Shown here: piece by piece, positions 28,008 to 37,103 of the stretch
Layout of the letters: each line of letters starts with the position of its first letter
How positions within the stretch are numbered: position 1 is the first letter of the stretch
Assembly (NCBI GenBank): GCA_000403215.2
Contig: KE159538.1
Coordinates: 168,527 to 232,526, forward strand
Source of the DNA: Lachnospiraceae bacterium A4
GTDB lineage: Bacteria; Bacillota; Clostridia; Lachnospirales; Lachnospiraceae
DNA length: 64,000 nucleotides
Reading direction: 5' to 3'
Notes under the pieces: model-generated
Told to the model about the DNA's origin: nothing
Databases searched by the model: none
The model's input: the letters and a program-made list of their open reading frames with translations, nothing else
Translations under genes and position numbers: made by a program

Positions 28008-28649
28008 TTATTCCTCCACTTCAATGTCATCAAAAATAATAGGTAGTCTTATCTTTAGTTCATTTAACAAAGGTCTTGTAACCTCCTGCATCTGCGGATG
28101 TGCTGCCTTTGCCGTCCTTAGCTTAAAGAACGCACGCCACTCCCTATAATTTGCAGTAATTGTAATTTCTGTCTTGGTGCTATTTGGTAGAATTGAACGT
28201 GCTTCCTGTGGCGTGGCTCCCATACCAATAGCACTCAAATATCCCGATTCCGCTAATGACATCGCCTGTTCCCAATTACTATATTCCTTAGTTCCTTCTT
28301 CCCAGAAAAACGGTTTAATAAATGTAATGCCATTATCAAACTTATCTTTTGAATAGTTACAGTATCTTGTACTTTCCTGAGCAAAAGAAGCAATCCTGTG
28401 TCTTACCAACTCATGTGATACACCACGATCTACTGTAAATTTTACAGACAGAGAAGAATGCTCTATCATTGCCTCATGTCCTCTTCCAATTAGCATTTTC
28501 ACAAAATTCTTAGCAGATTCGCCATCTTCTGTAATCTTATCTTCAGATTTGTAGCATACACGTCCAATCTTCTCAATGTGCTGTAACTCCTTGATTCCGC
28601 CCTCGGAAATCTCTGTTAAAATTTCATAACTTGGTTCAATAATTTTCAT
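28008..28649 (-). CDS. thyX: Flavin-dependent thymidylate synthase
   Basis: This 213-residue protein has the ThyX signature Arg-His-Arg-x7-Ser in ELVRHRIASFAQESTRYCNYS and a preceding AMIEHSSLSVKF. ThyX methylates dUMP to dTMP with FAD, NADPH and methylene-tetrahydrofolate. The ATG follows AAAGGAG. It completes the dUTPase-to-dTTP route encoded by the phage. Confidence 0.95.
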   Translation of the reverse strand: MKIIEPSYEILTEISEGGIKELQHIEKIGRVCYKSEDKITEDGESAKNFVKMLIGRGHEAMIEHSSLSVKFTVDRGVSHELVRHRIASFAQESTRYCNYSKDKFDNGITFIKPFFWEEGTKEYSNWEQAMSLAESGYLSAIGMGATPQEARSILPNSTKTEITITANYREWRAFFKLRTAKAAHPQMQEVTRPLLNELKIRLPIIFDDIEVEE

Positions 28650-28685
28650 ACTTGTTTTCTCCTTTTTTTCTTTTAATATATTGTT

Positions 28686-28931
28686 TTAAACTTCAAATTT
28701 TCTCATATCTTCAATAAACGATGAAATAACACATTTATCATCTGTAACGATTTTTGTTTCTATCTTTTTTCCTTGCGCGATTGCAAAAACACCTACAATA
28801 GATTTTGCATCAATGATACTTCTTCCATCATACACATTGATATCAAAGTCCTTATATTTTAAACTTGAGCAGACATTAATAAAATCAGCCACCATTTCAG
28901 GTGTTGATAACCTAATTTTTAATTTATTCAC
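28686..28931 (-). CDS. HPr-like phosphocarrier-fold protein
   Basis: This 81-residue protein resembles the HPr fold, with SLKYKDFDINVYDGRSIIDAKSIVGVFAIAQG aligning to the HPr strand 'DAKSIMGVMSLG'. The active-site His region at the N-terminus is replaced (STPEMVADF), so PTS phosphotransfer is unlikely. It starts at GTG behind GAGAGG. A host-metabolism or CcpA decoy role is speculation. Confidence 0.6.
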   Translation of the reverse strand: MNKLKIRLSTPEMVADFINVCSSLKYKDFDINVYDGRSIIDAKSIVGVFAIAQGKKIETKIVTDDKCVISSFIEDMRKFEV

Positions 28932-29005
28932 TTTTACCTCTCATGATTAAAATTTGAATTTTATTTTATTTGATGTGTTTACGAGTTACAATTATTACTT
29001 CTACT

Positions 29006-30925
29006 TTAAGATGTGATCATCTGAACAAATTGATTTTCGCTTATAATCGGTATTCCCAAATCTTTCGCCTTTTTATTTTTACCTGATGTACTTGTAACAT
29101 CATTATTGATAAGATAATTTGTTCTTGAGCTAACTGATCCTGATACTTTACCTCCCAACTGTTCAATAATATTTATAAGTTCGTCACGGTTTTTATAATG
29201 ATTTAAGCTACCAGTAATTACGAAAGTTTTGTTTGATAAGTCTGCATTATTACTACTCTCACTCTTCGTTTCAAAGATAAATTCATCAGCCAATGTAAAT
29301 ATCTTCATGTGATTTTCTCGCAAATAATCATGTAACGACTGGTTCATATTATCTCCAAATCCATCAATCTGACTATAATGCGTTACTATTCCATCTGTTC
29401 TAAACTTTTTATAATCATATTTAAAGAATTTTGCAATTTCTTTACTTGCCGTTCTGCCAATCAGAGGAATACACAGTCCATAAATGAATCTATCCAATGT
29501 AGTATTTCTACTTTTCTCAATATTCTCTAATAGTTTATCTACAGACTTTTCTCCAAAACCAACAGTATGATATTTCCATAAATAAATTTGGTTTTCCTTT
29601 AAATTATATAAATCTTTAAACGACTTAACCCATCCTCTTTCAATCAATAATTGCAGCGTTGCTTCGCTCATACCATCTATATTGATTGCATTTTTACTTA
29701 CAAAATGAACAAGTTTTCCTAACAACTTAGCTTTACAATCTGGATTCATACAATGTAATGTCTTGCTTCCATTTTCATTATGTATTTCTACGTCTCCCCC
29801 ACAGCACGGACATTTATCTGGTAACTTCCATGCATTACTCCTCGTAAGATTACTGTGTACTTTTGGAATTACCATATTTGCACGATACACTTGAATTGTA
29901 TCTCCAATACCCAATTGCAAATTTTCTATATAAGAAACGTTATGTAATGTAGCTCTGGTTGTAATGGTTCCATCTAAATCTACAGGCTCAAACACCGCAA
30001 CGGGATTTATCAAACCAGTTTTAGAGGTATTCCACTCAATATCTTTAAGTTTTGTTTCATACGGCTCATCTTCCCACTTTAATGCCATTCTACAGCATTC
30101 ATGATGTGAAGTTGATCCTAAAGATTCGGATAATTTACGACTGTCTAACTCGAAAATAATTCCGTCTGTTGGATATTGATAAAACTCTGGCTGCAATGCA
30201 TTACTTACTTGATCAACTGTACTATTTAATTTTGTTATCGGAACAATTTCAAACCCCATATTATGTACATCAATTAGCGTTTCAGATTTACTATCTTCTT
30301 TCATATCTGTCACACACTCAAATACTACGAAAGACAAATTTCTATCTTTAATGATATTTAAATCAAGATTTCGTAATGTTCCAGATGCTAGATTTCGAGG
30401 ATGTGAATATGGTGTATCTAAGTTTCTATTGATTCTTTTAAATTCATCCCAAGAAATTACACATTCTCCACGTAATTCTAAGTTGCTTTTATAAGGAATG
30501 GTCATAGGAAGATTTTTAATAAATCTGCATTGTTCCGTTACATCTTCGCCTTCTATTCCTGTACCCCTTGTGATTCCCTGTGCAAATTCACCATTTTTGT
30601 ACCTAACCACAACCGTTAATCCATCAAGTTTGTAGGAACCGTAGAATCTATTATTAGTAACAAATTTTTCAATTTCTTTTGTGTCTTTTGTTTTATTTGC
30701 ACTCAGCATTGGTTTTGTGTGTTTTACTTTTGTAAACCCATTCAATAAATATCCCTGTACTTTTATTGTTGGCGATCCTGCTAATACACAATTTGTTTCT
30801 TTCTCTAAGGTCGATAATTCATCATACAAATCATCATATTCTTTATCTGTCATCAATGGTCTATCTAAGCCATAATAGGCATATGATGCTTTTTGTAGTA
30901 TACTAGTTAATTCTTTGTACTTTAT
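29006..30925 (-). CDS. ligA: NAD-dependent DNA ligase
   Basis: About 639 residues with every LigA domain: Ia (YAYYGLDRPLMTDKEYDDLY), the adenylation domain with the lysine in SYKLDGLTVVVRY, OB fold, zinc finger (CPCCGG...CMNPDC), helix-hairpin-helix repeats and a C-terminal BRCT (NKTFVITGSLNHYKNRDE). It seals nicks using NAD+. The likely start is ATA at 30925, 11 nt after AAGGAG; an ATG at 30967 has no ribosome-binding site and overlaps the preceding gene. Confidence 0.93.
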   Translation of the reverse strand: MKYKELTSILQKASYAYYGLDRPLMTDKEYDDLYDELSTLEKETNCVLAGSPTIKVQGYLLNGFTKVKHTKPMLSANKTKDTKEIEKFVTNNRFYGSYKLDGLTVVVRYKNGEFAQGITRGTGIEGEDVTEQCRFIKNLPMTIPYKSNLELRGECVISWDEFKRINRNLDTPYSHPRNLASGTLRNLDLNIIKDRNLSFVVFECVTDMKEDSKSETLIDVHNMGFEIVPITKLNSTVDQVSNALQPEFYQYPTDGIIFELDSRKLSESLGSTSHHECCRMALKWEDEPYETKLKDIEWNTSKTGLINPVAVFEPVDLDGTITTRATLHNVSYIENLQLGIGDTIQVYRANMVIPKVHSNLTRSNAWKLPDKCPCCGGDVEIHNENGSKTLHCMNPDCKAKLLGKLVHFVSKNAINIDGMSEATLQLLIERGWVKSFKDLYNLKENQIYLWKYHTVGFGEKSVDKLLENIEKSRNTTLDRFIYGLCIPLIGRTASKEIAKFFKYDYKKFRTDGIVTHYSQIDGFGDNMNQSLHDYLRENHMKIFTLADEFIFETKSESSNNADLSNKTFVITGSLNHYKNRDELINIIEQLGGKVSGSVSSRTNYLINNDVTSTSGKNKKAKDLGIPIISENQFVQMITS

Positions 30926-30959
30926 CCAATCACATTCTCCTTCCATTGAAAGACTTGTT

Positions 30960-31346
30960 TTATCCATTTAAAAAATTTGCCACTGATTCAATAGAATCAA
31001 AACACCTAACTCCATTTCCCCTCAATAAGTTCTCAACGGCTTTCAAACTATGACTCATCTGTTTTGTAAAATTTCTTTCGTCTTCTTTATATAAATTAAG
31101 AAACAACGTCTTTTCTGGTCGCTTGTTAGAATCATCTACAACTTCAGCAATCGAATAGACCCCCTTGATGCCATTTGTAATTCCATACAAAACATAATCA
31201 GAAGTCTCTCTTTCATGTACTTCTTTTAATCTATCTTCTTCACTCCAATTCCTTACAATCGGATTATAGAAGTCACATTTGAGTAATGGCTGCAGTTTAT
31301 CTCTCCACTTCCATCCAGAACAAGTACCGCCTAAAAATACTTTCAT
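30960..31346 (-). CDS. Nucleoside 2-deoxyribosyltransferase-like protein
   Basis: This 128-residue protein starts MKVFLGGTCSGWKWRDKL and continues YNPIVRNWSEEDR, TSDYVLYGI and SIAEVVDDS, the pattern of the small deoxyribosyltransferase-like family (Nuc_deoxyrib_tr_3). Members exchange or hydrolyse N-glycosidic bonds of nucleosides. The neighbouring ligase gene and the NAD genes at 51-55 kb leave open a nucleotide or NAD-fragment substrate. Confidence 0.7.
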   Translation of the reverse strand: MKVFLGGTCSGWKWRDKLQPLLKCDFYNPIVRNWSEEDRLKEVHERETSDYVLYGITNGIKGVYSIAEVVDDSNKRPEKTLFLNLYKEDERNFTKQMSHSLKAVENLLRGNGVRCFDSIESVANFLNG

Positions 31347-31403
31347 ATCATATATTCTCCTTTTCTTTCTATAAAAGCGTGGTTCTATTGATTTTTCTTA
31401 TAA

Positions 31404-31790
31404 TCATTCAAATCTTACTTCTTCCATAGAAACAACTTTAAACCATCCAGGATTCAAACCAATCTTTTGATGAAATTCAAACATTAACTCTGATAGCTTA
31501 TCCTCTAACCATTTTCTCTCTTCGTCAGTTACACCATCATAAATGTATGTATCGCATCCAGAGTCATCACAATATGCTTCGTCTAACTCCTCCATAATTC
31601 TATCTGGATCAGGATCAGTTCTCAGTGGAACAAGTTCACATTCTCCAACATAAATTGTTGGATTATCTGTAAATAAACTTCTTTCAATCCATTCTCTACA
31701 TCCTAAAGCATCCTGTATTGCTTCTTCTTTTGTATCAAATGTGCCATGTGCCCAATTTTCATCATTTGTTTCGTTCCACGACCATAACAT
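31404..31790 (-). CDS. Hypothetical acidic phage protein
   Basis: 128 residues, Trp- and Asp/Glu-rich, with ENWAHGTFDTKEEAIQDALG and CELVPLRTDPDPDRIMEELDEAY. It resembles short conserved phage proteins with a TKEEAI repeat-like motif. The ATG follows GAGAGG. No function was recognised. Confidence 0.55.
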   Translation of the reverse strand: MLWSWNETNDENWAHGTFDTKEEAIQDALGCREWIERSLFTDNPTIYVGECELVPLRTDPDPDRIMEELDEAYCDDSGCDTYIYDGVTDEERKWLEDKLSELMFEFHQKIGLNPGWFKVVSMEEVRFE

Positions 31791-31796
31791 TTATTT

Positions 31797-32123
31797 TTAC
31801 CTCTCAATCATTTCAAATGCTTTTCTCATACCTTCCATGAAGTCAGTCCCATCCGCATTATCATCTATATACTTCTCCAATTTATCTATCTGTTCATTTA
31901 AATAATCCAAACTTTCTAATATATCACCATAATCGTTACATCTTTGTTCTAATTCATCTTTCTCACTTTCTAACGCCTGATATGCTGCAAACAATTCTTC
32001 ACTTGGTTCTCCACATATCTCTTCTACTTTCTGAGAAAATTCACTACCAATATTTTCAGATACAATTCTGATAACATCTGACAAGTCTTTAACTTGCTCC
32101 CAGTTTTCGCTTATCATTATCAT
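31797..32123 (-). CDS. Hypothetical coiled-coil protein
   Basis: 108 residues, mostly helical. The heptad-like stretch from ALESEKDELEQRCNDYGDIL to EQIDKLEKYIDD predicts a coiled coil. It is acidic, with no catalytic motif. Genes are tightly spaced on both sides. Confidence 0.55.
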   Translation of the reverse strand: MIMISENWEQVKDLSDVIRIVSENIGSEFSQKVEEICGEPSEELFAAYQALESEKDELEQRCNDYGDILESLDYLNEQIDKLEKYIDDNADGTDFMEGMRKAFEMIER

Positions 32124-32130
32124 AAAAATG

Positions 32131-32316
32131 TCACATCCTATCTCTAATGTTATCAGCCATTCTTTTGTATACTCTATTAATTTTTTCTCTACTATTCAAA
32201 TCATCTTTAAGCATTTTTATCAGTCCAGAAATGTAATCATCTGGTAAAGTATCCATTTCTACTTCCAACTCTGTTTCGTTTTCAATTTTATAGAATTTCA
32301 CTCCATATTGTTTCAT
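32131..32316 (-). CDS. Small hypothetical protein
   Basis: 61 residues, starting MKQYGVKFYKIENETELEVE behind AGGTG. It has a short N-terminal strand and a C-terminal basic helix (SREKINRVYKRMADNIRDRM). No function was recognised. Confidence 0.55.
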   Translation of the reverse strand: MKQYGVKFYKIENETELEVEMDTLPDDYISGLIKMLKDDLNSREKINRVYKRMADNIRDRM

Positions 32317-32346
32317 TTTTCTATCACCTGCCTTAAAACGAGCGAT

Positions 32347-33228
32347 TCATTGTTTGTACTCAAATTTATTTAACCACTCTTCTACAGGTTTCTTTTTACT
32401 CTTTCCATTAATATTGCCCTTGGTTCTCCCTTGAGAAAGTAGATAATTTTTATTTGAGCCTTCTAATTTAATGCCTTCAGATATGTAAATGGGTGCATTG
32501 TTCCATATTTGTCTTTCTAGTTCATATACATTAAACGAATATCCATATTGTTGAGTATTTTGATATGGCGGATCAATATATATGATAATATTTTTATTCT
32601 TTTTAATATCCCATTCTTCATCAAGAATATATATAAAATCAAATACATCCATACAATAGCCATGTAATCCTTCTGCATATTTGCAAAGCAACTCTATTCT
32701 TTTATATAAATTATCTGGCATTGGCATCATGGGATTTACAGGACTCTTTCTGTTACTTGTTTTTGTTGGCAACCAATAATCTCTTAATCCTCCTGCCTTA
32801 CACCATTTATTATTTTCTACCCATGTTGCTGTTGAACCAAAAGCACATGCTTGTAAAAATAAGAAGTGATATGGCAACATATTTTTATCAACAGTATTTG
32901 AAATAATATTAGAAGCATATTGCTTTATTTTTGTTATATCTCTTGGAATAGAATTGACAAAATCATTAAACAGTGATAATTCAAATGTACTATTGCCAAT
33001 CATTTGCCAAACCAAACCCCAAGGAGACTTATCCACCATATGAATATTTTGAGGTTTAACTCCTCGATTAAGTAATTCTACACTTATTGCTCCACTCCCA
33101 CAGCAAATATCATAAAACTGTGTACTATCATTGATTCTATTTTCTTCAAAAAATATATCTACGATCTGTTTTGCTAGTCGTTGTTTACCACCCTGATAAC
33201 TGCAAGGAATTTCTAATTTTGATGTCAC
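32347..33228 (-). CDS. D12 class (Dam-like) adenine-N6 DNA methyltransferase
   Basis: This 293-residue protein has the alpha-class order: the SAM motif YDICCGSGAISVEL (with the preceding PCSYQGGKQRLAKQI) and then the catalytic motif IYIDPPYQNTQQYGYSF. It methylates the N6 of adenine; the target sequence is unknown. It starts at GTG. A 34-bp palindromic leader (33241-33274) shared with the methylase at 60895 lies directly upstream. Confidence 0.88.
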   Translation of the reverse strand: MTSKLEIPCSYQGGKQRLAKQIVDIFFEENRINDSTQFYDICCGSGAISVELLNRGVKPQNIHMVDKSPWGLVWQMIGNSTFELSLFNDFVNSIPRDITKIKQYASNIISNTVDKNMLPYHFLFLQACAFGSTATWVENNKWCKAGGLRDYWLPTKTSNRKSPVNPMMPMPDNLYKRIELLCKYAEGLHGYCMDVFDFIYILDEEWDIKKNKNIIIYIDPPYQNTQQYGYSFNVYELERQIWNNAPIYISEGIKLEGSNKNYLLSQGRTKGNINGKSKKKPVEEWLNKFEYKQ

Positions 33229-33240
33229 TTTAACTACTTA

Positions 33241-33274
33241 GAGCAAATCATGATTTTCTGTGCGCACAAATCTC
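33241..33274. promoter_or_regulatory. Methylase leader motif, copy 1
   Basis: The palindrome AAATCATGATTT (33245-33256), a 3-nt gap and the palindrome GTGCGCAC (33260-33267) are flanked by GAG and CTC. The same arrangement with the same spacing occurs at 61727-61760 before another methylase. It lies about 12 nt upstream of the Dam-like start, so it can act as an operator or a leader element. Confidence 0.65.
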
Positions 33275-33294
33275 TTTACCCCTTTCATTATATT

Positions 33295-33570
33295 TTATTT
33301 CTCCTCCTGAAACTTATCTAACATTTCATCATAATAAGCAATCTTTTCTTTGATATAATCAATCACCATATCTTCAAATTGCTCCATAGCATCTTCTATC
33401 GACTCAGCAAATTCTTCATCATGTTCTACATTCAATAAGTCCGACACATAAATATAATTCTCCGAGTCTTTTTTTGTCTTGAATGAATTTGAGAATTATT
33501 TCATCATCATAGAATTGAGTAAAATTTAACAACCAGTATCTATTTCATATTCTCTGATTTTATCAATCAT
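33295..33570 (-). pseudogene. Small gene broken by two compensating single-base shifts
   Basis: An ATG at 33570 behind GGAG begins MIDKIREYEIDTG. One T too few near GGTTGTTAAAT and one A too many in a run of seven A residues move the frame out and back. Repaired, it encodes about 91 residues ending MVIDYIKEKIAYYDEML and DKFQEEK, a helical acidic protein. It overlaps the gene at 33563 in the usual stop-start manner. Sequencing error is possible. Confidence 0.5.
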
Positions 33571-33955
33571 TATAATCTCCGTTTATAATCTGTAAAATTT
33601 GTCTTACCAGTTCTGTCATTCGTTCCGAATCGCCACTAAACATTTCTCCTGTGGTTTTTATTTGATATTCCCATTGATCCTTTGATGCAATTTCTACAGG
33701 GACATCGTGATACACCACTGTTCCTGTAGGAACACTCCATTCTGGATCATATTCATGCCTGTACTCTTTCGTTAATCTTTTTAAACTATTTTGACAACCT
33801 TTTTCGTACATTTTTGAATTGCTTCTATTTGTATGATATGCTCTTGCGTAACTTACTCCTTCTATTTTCATGGGTTTAAATTTATTAATAATCAAAAGAA
33901 CACCATCTGTAATTCTATAAATATCTTGATACTCTGTTTTTGCTAATACTTCCAA
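33563..33955 (-). CDS. Hypothetical phage protein
   Basis: 130 residues from TTG 33955, behind GGAGG. It starts MEVLAKTEYQDIYRITDGVL, with a basic middle (KMYEKGCQNSLKRLTKEYRH) and a helical C-terminus. No family was recognised. Confidence 0.55.
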   Translation of the reverse strand: MEVLAKTEYQDIYRITDGVLLIINKFKPMKIEGVSYARAYHTNRSNSKMYEKGCQNSLKRLTKEYRHEYDPEWSVPTGTVVYHDVPVEIASKDQWEYQIKTTGEMFSGDSERMTELVRQILQIINGDYND

Positions 33956-34006
33956 GTTTTTAGTCCCTCCTCAACAGTTAAAACCTATCTTTCATTGCCT
34001 ATTTGT

Positions 34007-34351
34007 TTACCATTTCACATATTTATCTGGTCTTGTTTCAATCCAATAAGAAACAAATCTTTTCATAAATTTACTTTCTTTTATGTAATCATAAGCAGAT
34101 GAATTTCCGCTTACGCCAATACCTTTTTCATTCAGATACATTTTTAATTGATTAGAAACCATCTCATTATGATCTATCCATATAATTCCAAGATTAGGTT
34201 CTTTCGATAAAAAATCAACAGAACTATCAATATATCCTTCATGTAATTTTTCTACTTCTCCATTTCCAAAATACTCGTAAATCACAATTGGATAGTTTCT
34301 ACGACTTGAAAATTGATAACTCTTGTCTGTATCTATAATTATTTCCCTCAT
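34007..34351 (-). CDS. Hypothetical phage protein
   Basis: 114 residues from ATG 34351. An alternative start is ATA at codon 6 (34334-34336), 8 nt behind GAGGG. It shows alternating strands and helices and ends ETRPDKYVKW. It directly follows the 34352 gene. No function was recognised. Confidence 0.5.
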   Translation of the reverse strand: MREIIIDTDKSYQFSSRRNYPIVIYEYFGNGEVEKLHEGYIDSSVDFLSKEPNLGIIWIDHNEMVSNQLKMYLNEKGIGVSGNSSAYDYIKESKFMKRFVSYWIETRPDKYVKW

Positions 34352-34711
34352 TTATCTTATATCCTCATATTCTAAAATCTGAAATTCTTCAGGAATACAG
34401 CTGTAATCGCTTAGACACCTTTCCATAATTTGCTTATTAAAATTGTATTTCTTCCATTTAATTTCCCATCTTTCATCATCAAATAGAATAAACTGATCTA
34501 GTCTTCTTCCTCTCAGGTCGCCTATTCTATTTTCGTATAATCCAAATATTTCTGTTCCATCTTTTAGACGTATGTAACTTTGTTTATAATTATATATTGC
34601 TACATCTTCTTTATTATTTTCTGCAAATTTTCTAAGTCCATCTTGTGTAAGCTGCGAATTATATCCTATAAATCCTATTTTTAGTGGTACTACTTGTTCT
34701 ATTTCTCTTAT
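34352..34711 (-). CDS. Hypothetical phage protein with probable ATA start
   Basis: 119 residues from ATA (34709-34711), 6 nt behind AGGTG; a GTG at 34720 is part of that ribosome-binding site. It reads REIEQVVPLKIGFIGYNS and has many Arg/Asp residues in the middle (YENRIGDLRGRRLDQF). No family was recognised. Confidence 0.5.
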   Translation of the reverse strand: MREIEQVVPLKIGFIGYNSQLTQDGLRKFAENNKEDVAIYNYKQSYIRLKDGTEIFGLYENRIGDLRGRRLDQFILFDDERWEIKWKKYNFNKQIMERCLSDYSCIPEEFQILEYEDIR

Positions 34712-34720
34712 AATTATCAC

Positions 34721-35040
34721 CTACTTTTCTATTAAGTCTTTCTTTGTTTCCTCAGCTCTCTCCAAGAACCATTCCACCTTTTCGTTTACTAATGAATTAA
34801 ACAACTCAACACATTCTTCACATGTGTCAGCATATACTCTTGATAAAATGCTAACCGCTTTTGACTTTGCAAATTCTATTTCGCTACCCTTTCTAAAATG
34901 TACAAAGAATGATGAATACGAGTTTCTTTTGATATCTCATATCCTCTATATAGTTCATATATAGTTTTGAAATTAAACGCATAGTGTTTTTTGTTCTTGA
35001 ATTTGATATTATTGATTCCATTATAACTTTTATATATTAT
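34721..35040 (-). pseudogene. Truncated and frameshifted gene next to the moron
   Basis: An open stretch without a start reads SYNGINNIKFKNKKHYAFNF and YELYRGYEISKETRIHHS, then continues in another frame as FVHFRKGSEIEFAKSKAVSI to ERAEETKKDLIEK, ending at TAG 34721. It lacks a 5' end and has a shift near 34900. It stops short of the divergent promoter of the plus-strand gene, as if that gene had inserted into it. Confidence 0.45.
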
Positions 35041-35059
35041 TTATTTTTTTCTTATTATG

Positions 35060-35068
35060 TGATATAAT
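35060..35068 (+). promoter_or_regulatory. Extended -10 promoter of the plus-strand moron
   Basis: TGATATAAT is an extended -10 element (TG-n-TATAAT), about 54 nt before the ATG at 35122. The -35 region is only T-rich. Confidence 0.55.
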
Positions 35069-35121
35069 TATTTATATAATCTATCAAATTAAACAATATA
35101 CTTATGAGGAGGATATATATT

Positions 35122-35733
35122 ATGAATTGGTGGGAATCAAGCACACTTTGGGGAATCATTGGTTTAATTGGTGGGTTTTTAATTAGTTCATTTTATTATT
35201 TTTTAGGCAAAACTAGGAAATCTTTAATATTTTATATTGAAACTTCTACATTAATTTCAAATAATGTAATTAAATTAGAGGGACTTGATATAAAATTTGA
35301 CAATAAACCTATAACTTATCTCTATTGCTCGACAATACGGTTTAAAAATAGCGGAAATACTATTATTAAACCTACTGACTTTGAAACTTCAAATCCTTTG
35401 TCAATTATTATAAATAGAGAATCTATAGATTATGATATACAGGTACAAATATTAAAAGAAAACAACATAAATAATACATATTATTTAATTAACGCTATTG
35501 AAGATAACATTTGCTACAAAGCAATTATTGACTTTGAATATATTCCCAAAAAAGAAACACTTTCTTTTATAATTTTTCATACAGAATCCATATCAATAGT
35601 TGGCAAAATGCAAGACGGTAAATTAAAGAATAACGAATCACTTAAATGGATAATTTATGTAATATATTTAATAGTCTTTTTATGCATGGGTATTGCAGCT
35701 TTTATATTTGGAGTTCTTTCTAAGCATATTTGA
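35122..35733 (+). CDS. Plus-strand membrane protein (probable lysogenic conversion 'moron')
   Basis: 203 residues from the ATG at 35122 behind GAGGAGG. An N-terminal membrane helix (LWGIIGLIGGFLISSFYYF) is followed by a ~130-residue beta-rich domain and a C-terminal helix (IIYVIYLIVFLCMGIAAFIF). It is the only clear gene on the plus strand in the phage, with its own promoter and terminator, so it is probably expressed in the lysogen. Superinfection exclusion or defence is plausible, but no family was recognised. Confidence 0.7.
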   Translation: MNWWESSTLWGIIGLIGGFLISSFYYFLGKTRKSLIFYIETSTLISNNVIKLEGLDIKFDNKPITYLYCSTIRFKNSGNTIIKPTDFETSNPLSIIINRESIDYDIQVQILKENNINNTYYLINAIEDNICYKAIIDFEYIPKKETLSFIIFHTESISIVGKMQDGKLKNNESLKWIIYVIYLIVFLCMGIAAFIFGVLSKHI

Positions 35734-35757
35734 AAGTCCTATTTCATCTGTATATCC

Positions 35758-35812
35758 AGTCTATATATAGTAGCTTATAGTTTTGCAAACTGCTATATAT
35801 AGACTATTTTTT
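35758..35812 (+). terminator. Terminator of the plus-strand moron
   Basis: Arms 35758-35773 and 35790-35805 form a 16-bp stem with one wobble, followed by a T-run (35807-35812). Confidence 0.8.
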
Positions 35813-35815
35813 ATG

Positions 35816-36559
35816 TTACATCTGCATTAAAAGTGTCCTAATGGGTTCCCTTGTCATATTTTCTTTCGCCCATGAAATATATCCAGGATCACTTTTAGCA
35901 ACGTCAATCAGTTTCTCTCCACTATGTTTACCAAAATTAAATATGTATTCCTCTAACTTAGGAATTTCTTTCTTTGGTGCTTCGTGGCCATCAAAAAGCA
36001 CCTCAATATCTTTTCTACTTGCTAGATAATCCGCAAGATGTAGAATTTTTTGATACTTATTTTCAGGTAAAGGAAGAACCGTTTTACTTCTCTTATCTGT
36101 ATTCCATTGTCCCATATGGCTCTCAATTGCATTTGCAACAAATTCAACTTCTTCCTCTGGGATAAAACCAATAATAGTACGGATCTCATTCGCAGCTAAA
36201 AGCGGATGCTCAAATCTTGTAAACTTATTTCTTGCATAATCTTCATCATCGCCACTCTTTCTGGAGTCGTGCATAATGCCAGCCACACGAAGTAAATCTC
36301 TTTCTCTTGATGTAAAATCATTCTTGTAACAGTCAATGTTTAAAATGTGATTCAAGAATCTTACTAACGCACAAGTATGTCTTGCCAATCCTAAATCACC
36401 AAGTGCATACTGTGGATGATATTTACCCGTGCTTGAAGCACCAACATCCCAAAAATAATTAGGAATCGTTTCAATACATTCATTTGCAAAATTCTTAATA
36501 TCATCATTTTCAAATGTATCTAATAATGAATCAAAAATTTTAGATTTCTCGTTTCTCAA
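35816..36559 (-). CDS. HD-domain phosphohydrolase with C-terminal DUF3820-like domain
   Basis: This 247-residue protein has an HD domain with metal ligands in AGIMHDSRKSGDD and further His residues (RFEHPLLAANEI, AIESHMGQW). The last ~45 residues (FNFGKHSGEKLIDVAKSDPG) match the small FGKHKG-type domain found at exonuclease X C-termini. A nucleotide or second-messenger hydrolase is likely. It starts at TTG behind AAGGAG. Confidence 0.75.
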   Translation of the reverse strand: MRNEKSKIFDSLLDTFENDDIKNFANECIETIPNYFWDVGASSTGKYHPQYALGDLGLARHTCALVRFLNHILNIDCYKNDFTSRERDLLRVAGIMHDSRKSGDDEDYARNKFTRFEHPLLAANEIRTIIGFIPEEEVEFVANAIESHMGQWNTDKRSKTVLPLPENKYQKILHLADYLASRKDIEVLFDGHEAPKKEIPKLEEYIFNFGKHSGEKLIDVAKSDPGYISWAKENMTREPIRTLLMQM

Positions 36560-36572
36560 TATATACTTCTCC

Positions 36573-37103
36573 TTATCTCAAATAATTTTTCAAATAATAC
36601 TCAAAATACTTCTTTATAAATAAAGCCGAATACTTATTATCTGGCATGAAAAATACTGGAATATTATATTTGAACCAGAAACTATGTAATGATGCTAAAA
36701 ACGACTTTTTATTATACTGTGTATTATAATTTCCATTCGCCACATCAGAATAATTTGCATTTTCTATCAGCAATACTTTCTCTTTTGGAGCAAGACTCAG
36801 TTCCTTTTCAAAACGATCACGCTCTTTTGTCAGATTTCCGCTAATTTCTTCAAGACTTGCTTTCCTCTCAATGCAAACCTTTTTATTGAAATACATATCC
36901 CTTGGTATGGATAATTCTTCGTTCCTTGGTAATGCAAAACTGTAATCTCCGTATTCCAGTGCTTTCTTCTTATAGCAAATTCCATTTTTATCAAAACTGG
37001 AAATGATGTGATCGTTGACCTTTTCCCTGGAGTCAACCAAAATAATCATGGAAGACACCAGTTCATCAATTTCCTTGTCTGTGTATTTGTAACAACTAAT
37101 TAT
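36573..37103 (-). CDS. ERCC4-type nuclease
   Basis: About 176 residues from ATA (37101-37103), 7 nt behind GGAGGTG inside the dnaE 3' end. The start gives SCYKYTDKEIDELVSSM, then the active-site motifs ILVDSREK, GDYSFALP and IERKASLEEISGNL with RDRFEKEL. This matches the XPF/Mus81 nuclease fold (V-D-x-R-E, E-R-K). The shorter ATG start (37049) would keep the nuclease core. It probably processes replication or recombination intermediates. Confidence 0.82.
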   Translation of the reverse strand: MISCYKYTDKEIDELVSSMIILVDSREKVNDHIISSFDKNGICYKKKALEYGDYSFALPRNEELSIPRDMYFNKKVCIERKASLEEISGNLTKERDRFEKELSLAPKEKVLLIENANYSDVANGNYNTQYNKKSFLASLHSFWFKYNIPVFFMPDNKYSALFIKKYFEYYLKNYLR

